A stretch of 35,703 nucleotides of DNA, from NCBI GenBank assembly GCA_028684915.1, contig JAQUEZ010000053.1, positions 1 through 35,703 of the forward strand. The letters run 5' to 3'. Under the pieces are notes generated by a model. The model was not told the DNA's origin. It did no database searches and saw only the letters and a list, made by a program, of their open reading frames with translations. The position numbers and the translations under genes are program-made. Each line of letters opens with the position of its first letter. The first letter of the stretch is position 1. Below, piece after piece: positions 15,732 to 25,519 of the stretch. The stretch comes from Desulfobulbus sp. GTDB taxonomy: Bacteria > Desulfobacterota > Desulfobulbia > Desulfobulbales > Desulfobulbaceae.

Positions 15732-17287
15732 GGCTTGGTTGTTTCGAGAGTGGCCAGCAGGTCGCGACCTTTATCGGTAAGACGGTAACGTTGCTTGCTG
15801 CTGGTGGGTTTGTCAGGAATGGTCATCTCCAGCAAGCCTCTCAGAAGCAATGGCCTGATAACCTGGTTCCTGAACTTGGTGCGGTCGGCCCTGCCGATGA
15901 GGGCCATAAGATCGGCAAGAGCGCTCTCCTGCCCGCACTTTTGCAGGATTTCAACCTGGTGCCGACTTGGTGCCGACCTGGTGCCAGGACGAGGTTCCTG
16001 CTGATCGCCTTTTACCGAGGTTGAGACTTCAAGCGCCGTCGGATGCACTGGCAGGCGAACCATGAAATAGCTGTAGTCTTCGTCGAATTCAAATTCAGGA
16101 GGTGGAGAACCATTTCTGGCCATGGCCTCAAGAATTTTCGGGATACCGGTTGAGCGACCCTCGGTAAATTCCAGCTCTTTGAGGAACTCACCAAGGCGGC
16201 GATTGCGATAGCGGCGCGAATGGGCGCGGCCGAGGCGGAGCTGATCGAGGCGCACCGAGCGGTCCGGTCCGGGATAGCTGAGCACCACCAATTCATCATG
16301 CATGATGCGAATTTCCACTGGTTCGCGGACATCGTATCCCCGGTGATAGACCGCATTGACCACGGCTTCCTCGATGGCATCATAGGGGAAATTCTCGACA
16401 CGGGTGGATTCGGCCCGGCCATGGTGCTTGATCACTGTTTCGCTGATGAAATTGCGCTTGATGTAGTCGAGGGCATCACGGGTCATCTGAGGCAGAGGGC
16501 CTCTGAAGACCTTTTCCGAGAATTTGTTGCCGCCGGGTCCCTCCTTGGGGAACCATACCACGTCAATCTGCATCACCGGGAAAAATCGCCAAGGCTCAGG
16601 ATGGAACATCATGAGCCCGACATTGAGCGGAAACGGCGATTCGACCGGGCCGCCAATGATCCCCATCTGTCGCCCCAACTCCTCAAGGGAAAGTTTTGGG
16701 GCCTGGCGCAACAAATCGCTGCCCACTCGCTGTAAATAGTCGAGCATCAGATCGCGGGAGAGATCCTCAATCTTGGCCTGCTGATTGAAACGATCATCAA
16801 AGGGAACCGTGGCGGTCAGGGACATGAGTTCGGTTTCATCGGCACCCCGGGCGCGGATGGTGCTGGAACCCTTGCGGATGTAATAGGCGTAGTCCTTGCT
16901 GTCCTTGGCCAAAGATCGTTTGGCCTTGTACGGGCGGGTCTGGCCGCCCAAAGCCCAAAGAACCAGGATATGCCTGCCTTCGATTTCCACGGGCACGACA
17001 AGGGGATGGTAATAGGGAATGATCGCGTTGAATCCCAGGCCCAGCAGTTCCTTCTGGATGCCATCGATTCTGGCGCTGTCGATACCGGCCGGTGGAAGCA
17101 CCGGGCGTCCGTTTTCTTCCGCAATGCCGATGATGATATAGCCGCCGCCAAGATTATGGAAATCGTTAGCAAAGGCGCAGAGGGTGTGGAGGATTTCCTC
17201 GGGATTCCAATCCGCCTTGAATTCGAGACGCTCCCATTCCACGGGCTTGCCCATGAGAAGATCGTTGATGTTCACAGGAAGAGGCAT
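15728..17287 (-). CDS. Schlafen-like AlbA_2 / HATPase_c_4 ATP-binding protein
   Basis: I chose the ATG at 17287 (519 residues, MPLPVNINDLLMG) since GGAG lies ten bases upstream inside the end of the helicase gene. The longer frame has no such site. Residues 10-140 form an AlbA_2/Schlafen divergent AAA domain ('VEWERLEFKADWNPEEI', then 'GGGYIIIGIAEENGRPV'). Residues about 290-430 match the HATPase_c_4 part ('DAIEEAVVNAVYHRGYD', 'GRSTGIPKILEAMARNG'). The C-terminal 90 residues look like a winged helix ('YRLTDKGRDLLATLE'). Schlafen-like proteins bind nucleic acid, and some cut tRNA or RNA in phage defence. The gene is tightly coupled to the helicase upstream and the methyltransferase downstream. 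Confidence 0.85.
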   Translation of the reverse strand: MPLPVNINDLLMGKPVEWERLEFKADWNPEEILHTLCAFANDFHNLGGGYIIIGIAEENGRPVLPPAGIDSARIDGIQKELLGLGFNAIIPYYHPLVVPVEIEGRHILVLWALGGQTRPYKAKRSLAKDSKDYAYYIRKGSSTIRARGADETELMSLTATVPFDDRFNQQAKIEDLSRDLMLDYLQRVGSDLLRQAPKLSLEELGRQMGIIGGPVESPFPLNVGLMMFHPEPWRFFPVMQIDVVWFPKEGPGGNKFSEKVFRGPLPQMTRDALDYIKRNFISETVIKHHGRAESTRVENFPYDAIEEAVVNAVYHRGYDVREPVEIRIMHDELVVLSYPGPDRSVRLDQLRLGRAHSRRYRNRRLGEFLKELEFTEGRSTGIPKILEAMARNGSPPPEFEFDEDYSYFMVRLPVHPTALEVSTSVKGDQQEPRPGTRSAPSRHQVEILQKCGQESALADLMALIGRADRTKFRNQVIRPLLLRGLLEMTIPDKPTSSKQRYRLTDKGRDLLATLETTKP

Positions 17288-17291
17288 GGGG

Positions 17292-20171
17292 TTACTCCGG
17301 CAGCAGAATGTAGAGGCCCAGCAGATCCATGGGGAGCACAGGATACACGACCTGGAATTTTTGATGATCCATGAGGCTGCTGAAACGCTCATGGGCGGCT
17401 ACCAGTTTTTTTGATTGGGCTTCGGCGACACTCAAAAACTCGGTATCCAGAGTTTGGAGGAGCTTGAGTTCGTTGTCGAGAAAACCGGCTCTTGCCTGCG
17501 GGGATAGGTTGGATGAGGCCCTCGCGGTGCCCAGCAGGTTTTTGGCTTCTTCGTGGGCAAGAAATTCCTTTAGCTGTGGTGTTCCCCGCCATCCCCAGAG
17601 CAGCATTTCCTCAGCCACAATCTGATGGCCGCTTTTGGTTTGCTCAATGACATTGCGGCAGCGGAAGAGCAGCAGCGTGGTTTTGATACTGACCTGCCGG
17701 GTGCGAACAATGGCACAGCGGGCGGCACGCTTGTCAAATCGATTCATGGTGTTGGCCATGACCAGCTGGCAGAGTTGTTCGACAAAACGGTGATTGCGTC
17801 CCAGGTAGTGATATCCTTCAGGGGTGGGCGAGAGAAAGCTGATTTTGAGCGGATCTCCAGGAGGCAGGAGTTCCCGGAGTTGCGGCGGCAGGTTGCCGGT
17901 GATGACGCGATAACCCTTGGCATCCAGAATAACCTGCACACCAAACAGGTTATTGAGAACGGCAACAACGAATTCCTCCACTGCCTTGGGATCACCGATG
18001 GCCTCGTCCATCTCGCGCAGGTCAGCTTCAATTTCTTGGGCCTTAATGGCGTTCTGGGCAAAGATGCTGCGGGAAACTTTTTCCCGCTCCGCTGCCTCAT
18101 CGACCTTACGACTGATGTTTGCCTTGGCCTGCTCGGCCTCGGAGAGGCCTCCGAAATCCAAGGTGAGCTGAATTGGACCACCTCGTTTTCTGGCGCCCTT
18201 GACAGAGATGCGACGATCAGGATTGAGCAGCAAGGCCTGGGTAATGGTGTCGATGATGCTTTGCGAATCCTCCGGAAAGGGGACGTTGATGCCGGTGGCT
18301 CGCTTGATCTCCCTGACCTTGCGCAAGAGGACATCAAGAACGATGCCATCGATGGGATTGTCGGCGCCGTACAGCAGACATGCTTTGACCTTGGGCGCTA
18401 CCTGGCCGTACCGATCAACCCGGCCCTCCCGCTGTTCCAGTCGGTTTGGGTTCCAGGGCAGATCGTAATGCAGGATACCGGTGAAATCCCGTTGCAGGTT
18501 AATGCCCTCGCTTAAACAGTCGGTGGCGATCAGCACCCGCTGGGGAGATTTACCCATTTCTTCAATCCGTTGCTTGCGGAGTTCATCGGGCAGTTCACTG
18601 GTAATGACCTGGATATCGAGCTTGGGAAATTTTTTCTTGAGCGCTGGGGCAAGGTGGGCACCCACATAATTGGCAGTGGCGATATAACGGCAAAAAACAA
18701 CCGGATGAAATCCTTCATCCAACCAATCTTCAATAATGAGTTCCGCCGAGGCAAGTTTCTGGTCATCCTTGAGGTTAGCCAGAGTCTCTAGTTGAAGAGC
18801 AAAGGCTCGGAGCGACTGACGTTGTGTATTGGTCCAGTCCTGACGCTCGAAGAGCTGGGTTGGGGCGTTGTCGCCCTCAAAGCCGAATTCTGTGTCCCGG
18901 ACAGGATTCTCCGCTTCCTCTTCAAATACGTCATAAATCGTCGGCTGGTTATCATCGGTTATGGTCGTCAGGCTCGTGAGCCGGGTCTTGAGCATCTCAA
19001 TGCCGGCGGCCGGACTCGACATAACACCGCGCAGGAGTGCCAGCGCAGTCCAATACTGGACCCGTTTATGACCGCCTCGTTTCAGATCCGGAGCAATCAG
19101 CTTGCGGGCAAATTCGATGATTTCTTCGAAAAACGACGAATATTTCTCCCCGAGCTCATAAAACCATTCAAAAGCCTCGCGTTCGGGGAAAGGGGTGTCC
19201 TCTTTCGTCGACCATTTGGCCACATCGGCCCTTTTGCGTTGCACAAAGAATCGGGACAACTCTCGACGTTGGGCCTGATTGGAATTGGGCAGGTCGAGAA
19301 ATTCGAATTCCTTTCGCAGCAACCCAAGGAGTGAGTGGAATTCCTCGGGTTTGCCGCTGTGGGGAGTGGCGGTGAGCAGAACGAGATGCTGATCCGGTTT
19401 GCGAGCAATACTGCTGACAAGGTGGTAGCGTTGCTGCTGACTGTTCGAAGCGCCGGCGGGGCGTGCTCCGGTATGGGCCTCATCGACAATGACCAGTTCG
19501 GGGCATTGTTCGATGAAGACATTTCGCCGGTTGTCGGACTTGATAAAGTCGATGCTGATGACCTGATAGGGATAATAATCGTAAACGCTGGTGTCGCCCT
19601 GGATCTGCCGGTCGAGGCGAGCCTGGGTGCTGGAGCGGATGATGACGGCTTCTATGTCAAGCTTGTCTCTAATCTCCGCCTGCCACTGTTCGCAGAGGTG
19701 AGGGAGGCAAATTACGGCGAATCGTTTAATTCGCCGCCGTTCCAGCATTTCCTTGGCAATGAGCAGTGCTTCGATGGTCTTGCCGACACCGACATCATCG
19801 GCTATCAGTAGTCGGACCGTCTCCTGGCGCAGGGCCATGATGAGCGGCACCATCTGGTAGGCACGGGGGCGGAAGGAGAGTTTTGCCAGAGATCGAAACG
19901 GTCCCGCACCATTGCGGAAGGCGAGCCGGGCAGAGTCGAAAAGTAGCCGTGCGGTACCGATATCGCCGAGATCTGCTGCTTCCGGTGGAGCAAATCGGGC
20001 ATCCACAGGTTGGTCGGAGGGAATGGCCAGGGGCAGATAGATCCCCGCGATTTCCTCGTCCGAACCTCCCAAGGGTTTAATGATCAGCAGATCTTTGTCT
20101 TCAGAGGGCAGGACGATCCAGTCCCGGCCTCGCAGAGAAACCAGTTTTCCGGGTTGGAGCATGATACTCAT
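17292..20171 (-). CDS. SNF2-like helicase, DrmD-like
   Basis: The 959-residue protein begins with a small beta domain ('LQPGKLVSLRGRDWIVLP', 'KPLGGSDEEIAGIYLPL') followed by the ATPase core: Walker A 'DDVGVGKTIEA' near residue 125 and DEAH near 230. The second RecA half shows 'LIATDCLSEGINLQ' and 'NRLEQREGRVDRYGQ'. The overall arrangement resembles DrmD of class 1 DISARM and other SNF2 proteins paired with methyltransferases in defence islands. Such proteins translocate on duplex DNA. Its ATG overlaps the stop of the upstream DUF1998 helicase as ATGA (20168-20171). A second start at 20162 is possible. The helicase call is firm; the DrmD relationship is moderate. Confidence 0.88.
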   Translation of the reverse strand: MSIMLQPGKLVSLRGRDWIVLPSEDKDLLIIKPLGGSDEEIAGIYLPLAIPSDQPVDARFAPPEAADLGDIGTARLLFDSARLAFRNGAGPFRSLAKLSFRPRAYQMVPLIMALRQETVRLLIADDVGVGKTIEALLIAKEMLERRRIKRFAVICLPHLCEQWQAEIRDKLDIEAVIIRSSTQARLDRQIQGDTSVYDYYPYQVISIDFIKSDNRRNVFIEQCPELVIVDEAHTGARPAGASNSQQQRYHLVSSIARKPDQHLVLLTATPHSGKPEEFHSLLGLLRKEFEFLDLPNSNQAQRRELSRFFVQRKRADVAKWSTKEDTPFPEREAFEWFYELGEKYSSFFEEIIEFARKLIAPDLKRGGHKRVQYWTALALLRGVMSSPAAGIEMLKTRLTSLTTITDDNQPTIYDVFEEEAENPVRDTEFGFEGDNAPTQLFERQDWTNTQRQSLRAFALQLETLANLKDDQKLASAELIIEDWLDEGFHPVVFCRYIATANYVGAHLAPALKKKFPKLDIQVITSELPDELRKQRIEEMGKSPQRVLIATDCLSEGINLQRDFTGILHYDLPWNPNRLEQREGRVDRYGQVAPKVKACLLYGADNPIDGIVLDVLLRKVREIKRATGINVPFPEDSQSIIDTITQALLLNPDRRISVKGARKRGGPIQLTLDFGGLSEAEQAKANISRKVDEAAEREKVSRSIFAQNAIKAQEIEADLREMDEAIGDPKAVEEFVVAVLNNLFGVQVILDAKGYRVITGNLPPQLRELLPPGDPLKISFLSPTPEGYHYLGRNHRFVEQLCQLVMANTMNRFDKRAARCAIVRTRQVSIKTTLLLFRCRNVIEQTKSGHQIVAEEMLLWGWRGTPQLKEFLAHEEAKNLLGTARASSNLSPQARAGFLDNELKLLQTLDTEFLSVAEAQSKKLVAAHERFSSLMDHQKFQVVYPVLPMDLLGLYILLPE

Positions 20172-23100
20172 CGTACCTTCCTGAAGATGTCGGAGCGGGC
20201 CGCGATTTTCTCGGCCAGATTATCCCGGTAATAATAAACCCACACTTCATCGCCTTGGGCGATAATAGCCTGGCGTTTGGCTTCATCATCGACCTGTACG
20301 GTGGGAGAATCGTGTGGTGTGCCGTCACAAAACACCCAGAAGCGGGGCTCATAATAAAAATCTGGTTGCACAAAAATCCCATCGACCCTTTTTTGCGCGG
20401 CATCCGGCAGGCGCAGACCGTTTTCGTAGAGGTAATTGAGGAATTTCAATTCGGTTGAGGAGGTTGGGTCAAACCCTCGCAACAGGGACTGATAGTGCTC
20501 TTCATAATTCCTAAAACCGGTGTTGCTTTGGATTTCGATATCGCAAATGAGCAATTTTGCCAATGCGTCCTTGATGAGGTGTCGATCTATGCTTCGATGG
20601 TCCCGCTGATTGTAATAGCTGAGCAGGTCGTCATAGCTAGCCGGGTCTTTGTAGTTTTCGTCTTCATACCGGCAAATCGTCACAGCCTGTTGAATCACCT
20701 GATGGAAGACCTCTACATCTTCGACAAATTGTGACAAGATACCAAGGCTACCTTCAGCCGCTTCGAAAAGGAGAATATTGGGAGTTTCCTGGTCACCAAT
20801 GGAGACAGCACCAATTTCATTGGATTCGACCTGGAAAATATTTTCTATGGCTCTTTTCAGCGCATACTGAAAGGTTATGACGCCCTCAGGTGTCAGACCA
20901 AGGGGCTGGACCGGTTCTATATATAAGGCATCGGCGAGGTTTGACGTCCAGAGTTTGACCAGATTGAACGCCTCTTTGTAATTACTCTCCGCATCAGGCA
21001 TGGAACTGCGCCAGTCACCGGAAACTAGGCCAATCGGAAAACCATTAGATCGTTGCGAACGCCAGCCATAGTTGACATGGACAAGGCGGGCTGCGGGGAT
21101 AAAACGAAGGTTCAGCAGTGTATTTTCGCTGGAAATCACCGTTGCCTTTTTAATACGATCCAACTGTCCTCCATCCACCGAAAAGTAGGTTTTGATATCA
21201 AAACCAAGGGAACGCCGCTCTTCTTCCTCGCAGGTTATCCGATCCACCTCCTCAGCCCTGGATTCGGTCATTTCCACAAGATGATGCAGATGCTCTGTGT
21301 TGGCATTATCGCTGAGATCAAGACCGGTAAAGGGACAAACCTCCAAGTCTTTCTGATCGGGCGGCAAAAAATATCCTGCCTTCTTACTGATTTTCGCCTC
21401 GGATTGGGAAGCGTCAGTGTCCTGCACCACCAGTTGGGTTACGCGAAATTTACGGCCGTTATGGTAGATGATATTGAGAGGCCCGTACTCACGCAGCGCG
21501 ATGGTACGCGGCCGGGAGATAAAATCGCCGGAGGAGTCGCTCGTAGGGAGGAACACCCGTAGCGGGAGCCGGGTAAAATTGTAGCCGGGAAGAAACCCCT
21601 CGGAGGCCAGATAGCGATAGGGGTAGAACTCGGAGAGTTCACTTGCCTTGCCGCTGAAATTGTTCCGCAAGAGATCCAGTTGACGGGTGGCCTGATCCTG
21701 ATTTCGTTTATACTTCCGGTATTCCTCGCTCCCTAAACTTAGGGTACCACTTTCAATGCGTTGAGTTGCTCTAGTGAGGATGATTCTTGCAGAACGATAG
21801 AGACCTCGCCAACGATGCAACGATTCATCAAGATGATCGGCCAACCGTGATAAATTCTGTTCGGTCCACTGCTCTGAAAACCAACCTGATGCTTTGTTCT
21901 CAAGGTCTTTTTCAAAGTCTTTGACCACCTGCTTGAACATCGATTTTATGGTGTTAAATGTACCAGGGGGAAGGTCAAGACCTGCTCGTACCGATGAAGA
22001 AAGGGGCATCTTGTTGCCGTCATCCTCGACGAACTGCATAACTGATGGTTTTTCTCCTTCGTTGCCATCAAGGCCGGGCAGGCCAACTTCAGAAATGGCG
22101 AGAGCATTTAGGTGAGTAATGAGCAATTCCTGGTTGCACAGGTCAATGCGGGGTGCCTGGACGGCACCTGCAACCAATTCTTTCTGCTGCTGGAAATAGT
22201 GGCGATCATGGGGAGAGTAACTGGAGCAGTAGGTGAAAATGAGAGCTCCTTGCCCGCTTCGACCTGCCCGTCCTGAGCGTTGGGCGTAATTTGATGGATT
22301 CGGAGGGGCATTGCGCATGTGCACAACACTTAACCCCCCTATATCAATGCCCAACTCCATGGTGGGCGAACAGAATAAAGCGCTGATCTTGCCCTCTCTA
22401 AACAGATTTTCCCTTTCAATACGTGCATCGGTCCCCAGTTGACCGGTATGATCCTCGGCCCGTAACCGTTTAGTTGCCGAGAAATCGCGCTGGTAGATGT
22501 CGCGAAAAAATTCATTTGGCCGTGGATTCTGTTGGCGGTAAGAGCGACGTTTAATGACATCGCTCTTTACCGTATGGCCATCACCAAGCAGCCAGATAAT
22601 TTTATCGATTCGCAGGCGGTAGACCGGAGTCTCTTCGTTCTTTTCACTCCTAACCGTCTTGGATATCAGATAATCCGCATCTACAAGCCGATTCATCAAT
22701 GTCAAAATGAACTCTCGATAGTGATCCCCTTTAAGGTTGAGATCCAACCCCTTTTGCTTGACAAACAACTTGATATATTTGCCAAAGGCACTAGCCGGCC
22801 CCATGCTCTTTGATGAGACTTTGACGGATTTGGCCAGCGGGTCGTAACGGATGAAAAATGGTTCTCGTAGATTTTCATTACGATCAAGGGTCCATGGGGG
22901 ACGCAACATTTCACGAAAGAGCTTTTCGTTTTCTTTGATCTTGGATTGGGTCAGGTAATTTTCACTATGAATGGCATATTCAAGGCGGAAGAAATCCAGA
23001 ATTGTATATAAGAATTCACGCCGGACTTCATGTCTCAATGCATTCAAGAGCGGTATATCGCTCCAGGCAGTATCTGTAGCCGCTGTTTCATCCAAATCTT

Positions 23101-25276
23101 GAAATTCTATCCGCAACAAACCGCATTGCTCCAGATTGGGCAGGACAATTCGCCAGCTACGCCGGAGATCGGCAAGGGCGCGGTACACTAAATAATTATG
23201 GAAACATTGCTCGTAAGGTCTCTGGATATGAGGAAAAGTTGATCCATCCTTACGGGTGGCAAAGTCGGAAAAAGGTAAATTTAGGGCCTTGAATATCGAT
23301 TCACCCAAGGTGGCAAAGGTGATCAAATGGGCTGGAGCATCCAGTAAAGCTTTATGAATGCCTGCTCTAAGCTGAATGACTTGCACGAAATCATTAAAAT
23401 GTCCGGCCTGCAAGGCAGCGTCCTGCCGGTTGTCGGTGAAGCTCAGCAGCTTCTGGTCATTGGGATGATATCCGACTTCATTCAATTGATTGAGTATCGT
23501 GAACGCAGTGATGGTGGTTGAAGTACTGCGCCCTTCGCTCCCCAGCTTGGTCAGCTTGGTGCCTTCGTTGGTTTTTGTGTCATAAAACACACCACCGGTA
23601 GGATCGAAGAGGAGGGGCGCTTTCATAAACCACCCCCAGTATTTCAGAGGGGTGGTTTCAGAGCATTGACCATATTCGTCAAAATACAGCTTGCTTGGGA
23701 AAAATGGCCGCTTTGTAGCGTTTGGGCCTTTTCTGCTTTTTAGCAACCAGGAGTCAGGTAAATTTTCGAGGTCTTCCAGAGGATCCCATACATCCTCCCC
23801 AATAATGAGATATCCGTCGGTGGTCTCCTCATCTTCAGAGAATTCACGGAACTCCCTTGGTTCCAGACGATTTCCCACACGTGAAACACAAATAAAAGCC
23901 TCTCCGCTGGCCCGACTGAAAACATTGGGGAAAATAGGTTTTTTCCCTTCTTCATCCTGCTTGTACACACCTGGTTCTAAAGTGATAAAGCGAGCATCAT
24001 CAAGATCAAGAGTGCTGTAAACCGAACCTGTCTGAGAAATAAATTGGTGGAGCTTGAAAGGTAGGATGGTGTATCGGTGCCCAGCAGCCTGGAGTCGCTG
24101 ATTAACACCGCTTATCCATTGCAGCAAGGCAATGAGAAACTCCTTGCATTGTTCGTTCTCTAACCCGGAACTATTTGCCAGAGCGGTTATTATCTCACTC
24201 ACTTTCTGCGGTTTGCGACGAATGAGGCAACCGTCTTGTTCTTCAAGTGCCACATTATTTTCCAGCCAAGTCGCTACCGGATGAGTCTTGAGGGTCTCAG
24301 CATTGCTGTCGAGTGGAATGCCGGCATGGATACTGGCTGCGAGTTCAGAATTTTCTGGATTTTTTGAAACAGAGGTGAGTGAGCGAGTGAGAGTCTCGAC
24401 CACAACTTGGTCAGGGTGAAATGGCCGCCCAAAAAGAACCGTAGCCACCTCGGCAATCTGTTTGCGCTGAGAGGTCAGGTTTCCCCCGGCAACCATCGTG
24501 GCTGAAGTGCCTATGTTGCGTACTTCATTTGCGCAACGGGAGCGAATTCGCCGGATGAGCATTGCCACATCGGCTCCCTGCCGTCCACGATAGGTATGTA
24601 GCTCATCGAATACCAGAAAACGGAGATTCTCATAAATGGCTTCTCGGATATTTCGTTCACGAATACGGGTGAGAAGCAGCTCCAGCATCATGTAGTTTGT
24701 CAGGAGTACTTGAGGCGGGTGTTCTCGCATACCCTGACGTTTTTCTTCCTTTTCCTGTCCGGTATACTGGCCAAATGAAATGGGAAAGGTCAGCCCTGTG
24801 GCCTTTTCGTAATTCTCACGATAACGATCGAACTCCTCGAACTGGGAGTTGATAAGGGCATTCATGGGATAAACCACAATGCCGACCACTCCTGCCGCAT
24901 TAGGGTTGTTGAGTAAGTGATGAAAGATGGTTCCTATATAGGTGAGTGATTTACCAGACCCGGTTCCCGATGTGACGATAAAATCCTGGCCATCCAACCC
25001 TAAACGGATAGCCTCAACCTGATGTCGGTAAAGAGAGTAACCTTTGAAAATATCAGCTAATGCCGGATGCAATTGACTGGACTTCGTCAATTCTTCCACG
25101 CTACCTGCCATTTCAAATGACGGGTTAAATTGCAAGAGCGGTTCCGGCCAGAGTTTCCCCCGATTGAGTTCAGACTCGACCAATTCCCTAATTTGAGGAT
25201 CAGCGATATTAAGAAAACTGCGGATATAGGTGCCGTAGTTTTCGATAATCTGGGAGTGAGTATGGAAGATATTCAC
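20168..25276 (-). CDS. Giant DUF1998-type superfamily 2 helicase with C-terminal nuclease-like domain
   Basis: The 1702-residue protein starts at GTG 25276; no in-frame ATG lies close. Motifs include a Q-like 'LYRHQVEAI', Walker A 'SGTGSGKS' near residue 103, DELH near 224, 'SATMVAGG' (motif III) and motif VI 'QRSGRAGRSGQG' near 1000. The region near 1510-1560 corresponds to DUF1998 ('LLSYYNQRDHRSIDRHLI'), but the usual cysteine cluster just before it is largely absent. The C-terminal 70 residues ('PDFYYEPRFWVFCDGTPHD', then 'DDEAKRQAI') resemble a Vsr/PD-(D/E)XK nuclease fold. Relatives include MrfA/YprA and large defence helicases such as DruE and the DrmA/DrmB pair. It opens the minus-strand defence operon. 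Confidence 0.87.
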   Translation of the reverse strand: MNIFHTHSQIIENYGTYIRSFLNIADPQIRELVESELNRGKLWPEPLLQFNPSFEMAGSVEELTKSSQLHPALADIFKGYSLYRHQVEAIRLGLDGQDFIVTSGTGSGKSLTYIGTIFHHLLNNPNAAGVVGIVVYPMNALINSQFEEFDRYRENYEKATGLTFPISFGQYTGQEKEEKRQGMREHPPQVLLTNYMMLELLLTRIRERNIREAIYENLRFLVFDELHTYRGRQGADVAMLIRRIRSRCANEVRNIGTSATMVAGGNLTSQRKQIAEVATVLFGRPFHPDQVVVETLTRSLTSVSKNPENSELAASIHAGIPLDSNAETLKTHPVATWLENNVALEEQDGCLIRRKPQKVSEIITALANSSGLENEQCKEFLIALLQWISGVNQRLQAAGHRYTILPFKLHQFISQTGSVYSTLDLDDARFITLEPGVYKQDEEGKKPIFPNVFSRASGEAFICVSRVGNRLEPREFREFSEDEETTDGYLIIGEDVWDPLEDLENLPDSWLLKSRKGPNATKRPFFPSKLYFDEYGQCSETTPLKYWGWFMKAPLLFDPTGGVFYDTKTNEGTKLTKLGSEGRSTSTTITAFTILNQLNEVGYHPNDQKLLSFTDNRQDAALQAGHFNDFVQVIQLRAGIHKALLDAPAHLITFATLGESIFKALNLPFSDFATRKDGSTFPHIQRPYEQCFHNYLVYRALADLRRSWRIVLPNLEQCGLLRIEFQDLDETAATDTAWSDIPLLNALRHEVRREFLYTILDFFRLEYAIHSENYLTQSKIKENEKLFREMLRPPWTLDRNENLREPFFIRYDPLAKSVKVSSKSMGPASAFGKYIKLFVKQKGLDLNLKGDHYREFILTLMNRLVDADYLISKTVRSEKNEETPVYRLRIDKIIWLLGDGHTVKSDVIKRRSYRQQNPRPNEFFRDIYQRDFSATKRLRAEDHTGQLGTDARIERENLFREGKISALFCSPTMELGIDIGGLSVVHMRNAPPNPSNYAQRSGRAGRSGQGALIFTYCSSYSPHDRHYFQQQKELVAGAVQAPRIDLCNQELLITHLNALAISEVGLPGLDGNEGEKPSVMQFVEDDGNKMPLSSSVRAGLDLPPGTFNTIKSMFKQVVKDFEKDLENKASGWFSEQWTEQNLSRLADHLDESLHRWRGLYRSARIILTRATQRIESGTLSLGSEEYRKYKRNQDQATRQLDLLRNNFSGKASELSEFYPYRYLASEGFLPGYNFTRLPLRVFLPTSDSSGDFISRPRTIALREYGPLNIIYHNGRKFRVTQLVVQDTDASQSEAKISKKAGYFLPPDQKDLEVCPFTGLDLSDNANTEHLHHLVEMTESRAEEVDRITCEEEERRSLGFDIKTYFSVDGGQLDRIKKATVISSENTLLNLRFIPAARLVHVNYGWRSQRSNGFPIGLVSGDWRSSMPDAESNYKEAFNLVKLWTSNLADALYIEPVQPLGLTPEGVITFQYALKRAIENIFQVESNEIGAVSIGDQETPNILLFEAAEGSLGILSQFVEDVEVFHQVIQQAVTICRYEDENYKDPASYDDLLSYYNQRDHRSIDRHLIKDALAKLLICDIEIQSNTGFRNYEEHYQSLLRGFDPTSSTELKFLNYLYENGLRLPDAAQKRVDGIFVQPDFYYEPRFWVFCDGTPHDSPTVQVDDEAKRQAIIAQGDEVWVYYYRDNLAEKIAARSDIFRKVR

Positions 25277-25515
25277 ATTGACGACCTATGGTTCTGGGTA
25301 AGAATACTCTCTCTAACGATGGGTTCTGATGACGTCCTTAGTATTCATTGTCAACAAACGGATAATGTTCAAAAGCCTTGCGGCAGAAGACTTTTTTGCT
25401 TTTTTTGAAAAATCAAAAATATCTTGAAAAAATATAGTATTTACAGTGAAATAACAATAGATTTTAGGTTGGCTGTTATAGTGAGACTCATGTTGTCGTA
25501 TCGAAACATCCATCT
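25277..25515. promoter_or_regulatory. Divergent intergenic region
   Basis: This 239-base gap separates the start of the DUF1998 helicase operon from the divergent PLD-SNF2 gene and must hold promoters for both. A strongly AT-rich tract lies at about 25395-25470. I cannot fix -35/-10 pairs with confidence. A nine-codon leader frame (25490-25519) is described separately. Confidence 0.5.
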
Positions 25516-25519
25516 TTGA
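25490..25519 (+). other. Possible nine-codon leader ORF before the PLD-SNF2 gene
   Basis: An ATG at 25490 opens a nine-residue frame (MLSYRNIHL) whose TGA at 25517-25519 overlaps the TTG start of the next gene (25516-25518). This stop-start overlap could couple translation. The ribosome site is weak, so it may also be chance or reflect a frameshift near the start of the large gene. Confidence 0.3.

Noticed and set aside
11964..17392. BREX
   Set aside because: The methyltransferase is PglX-like, but there is no PglZ phosphatase, BrxC ATPase, BrxL protease or BrxB.
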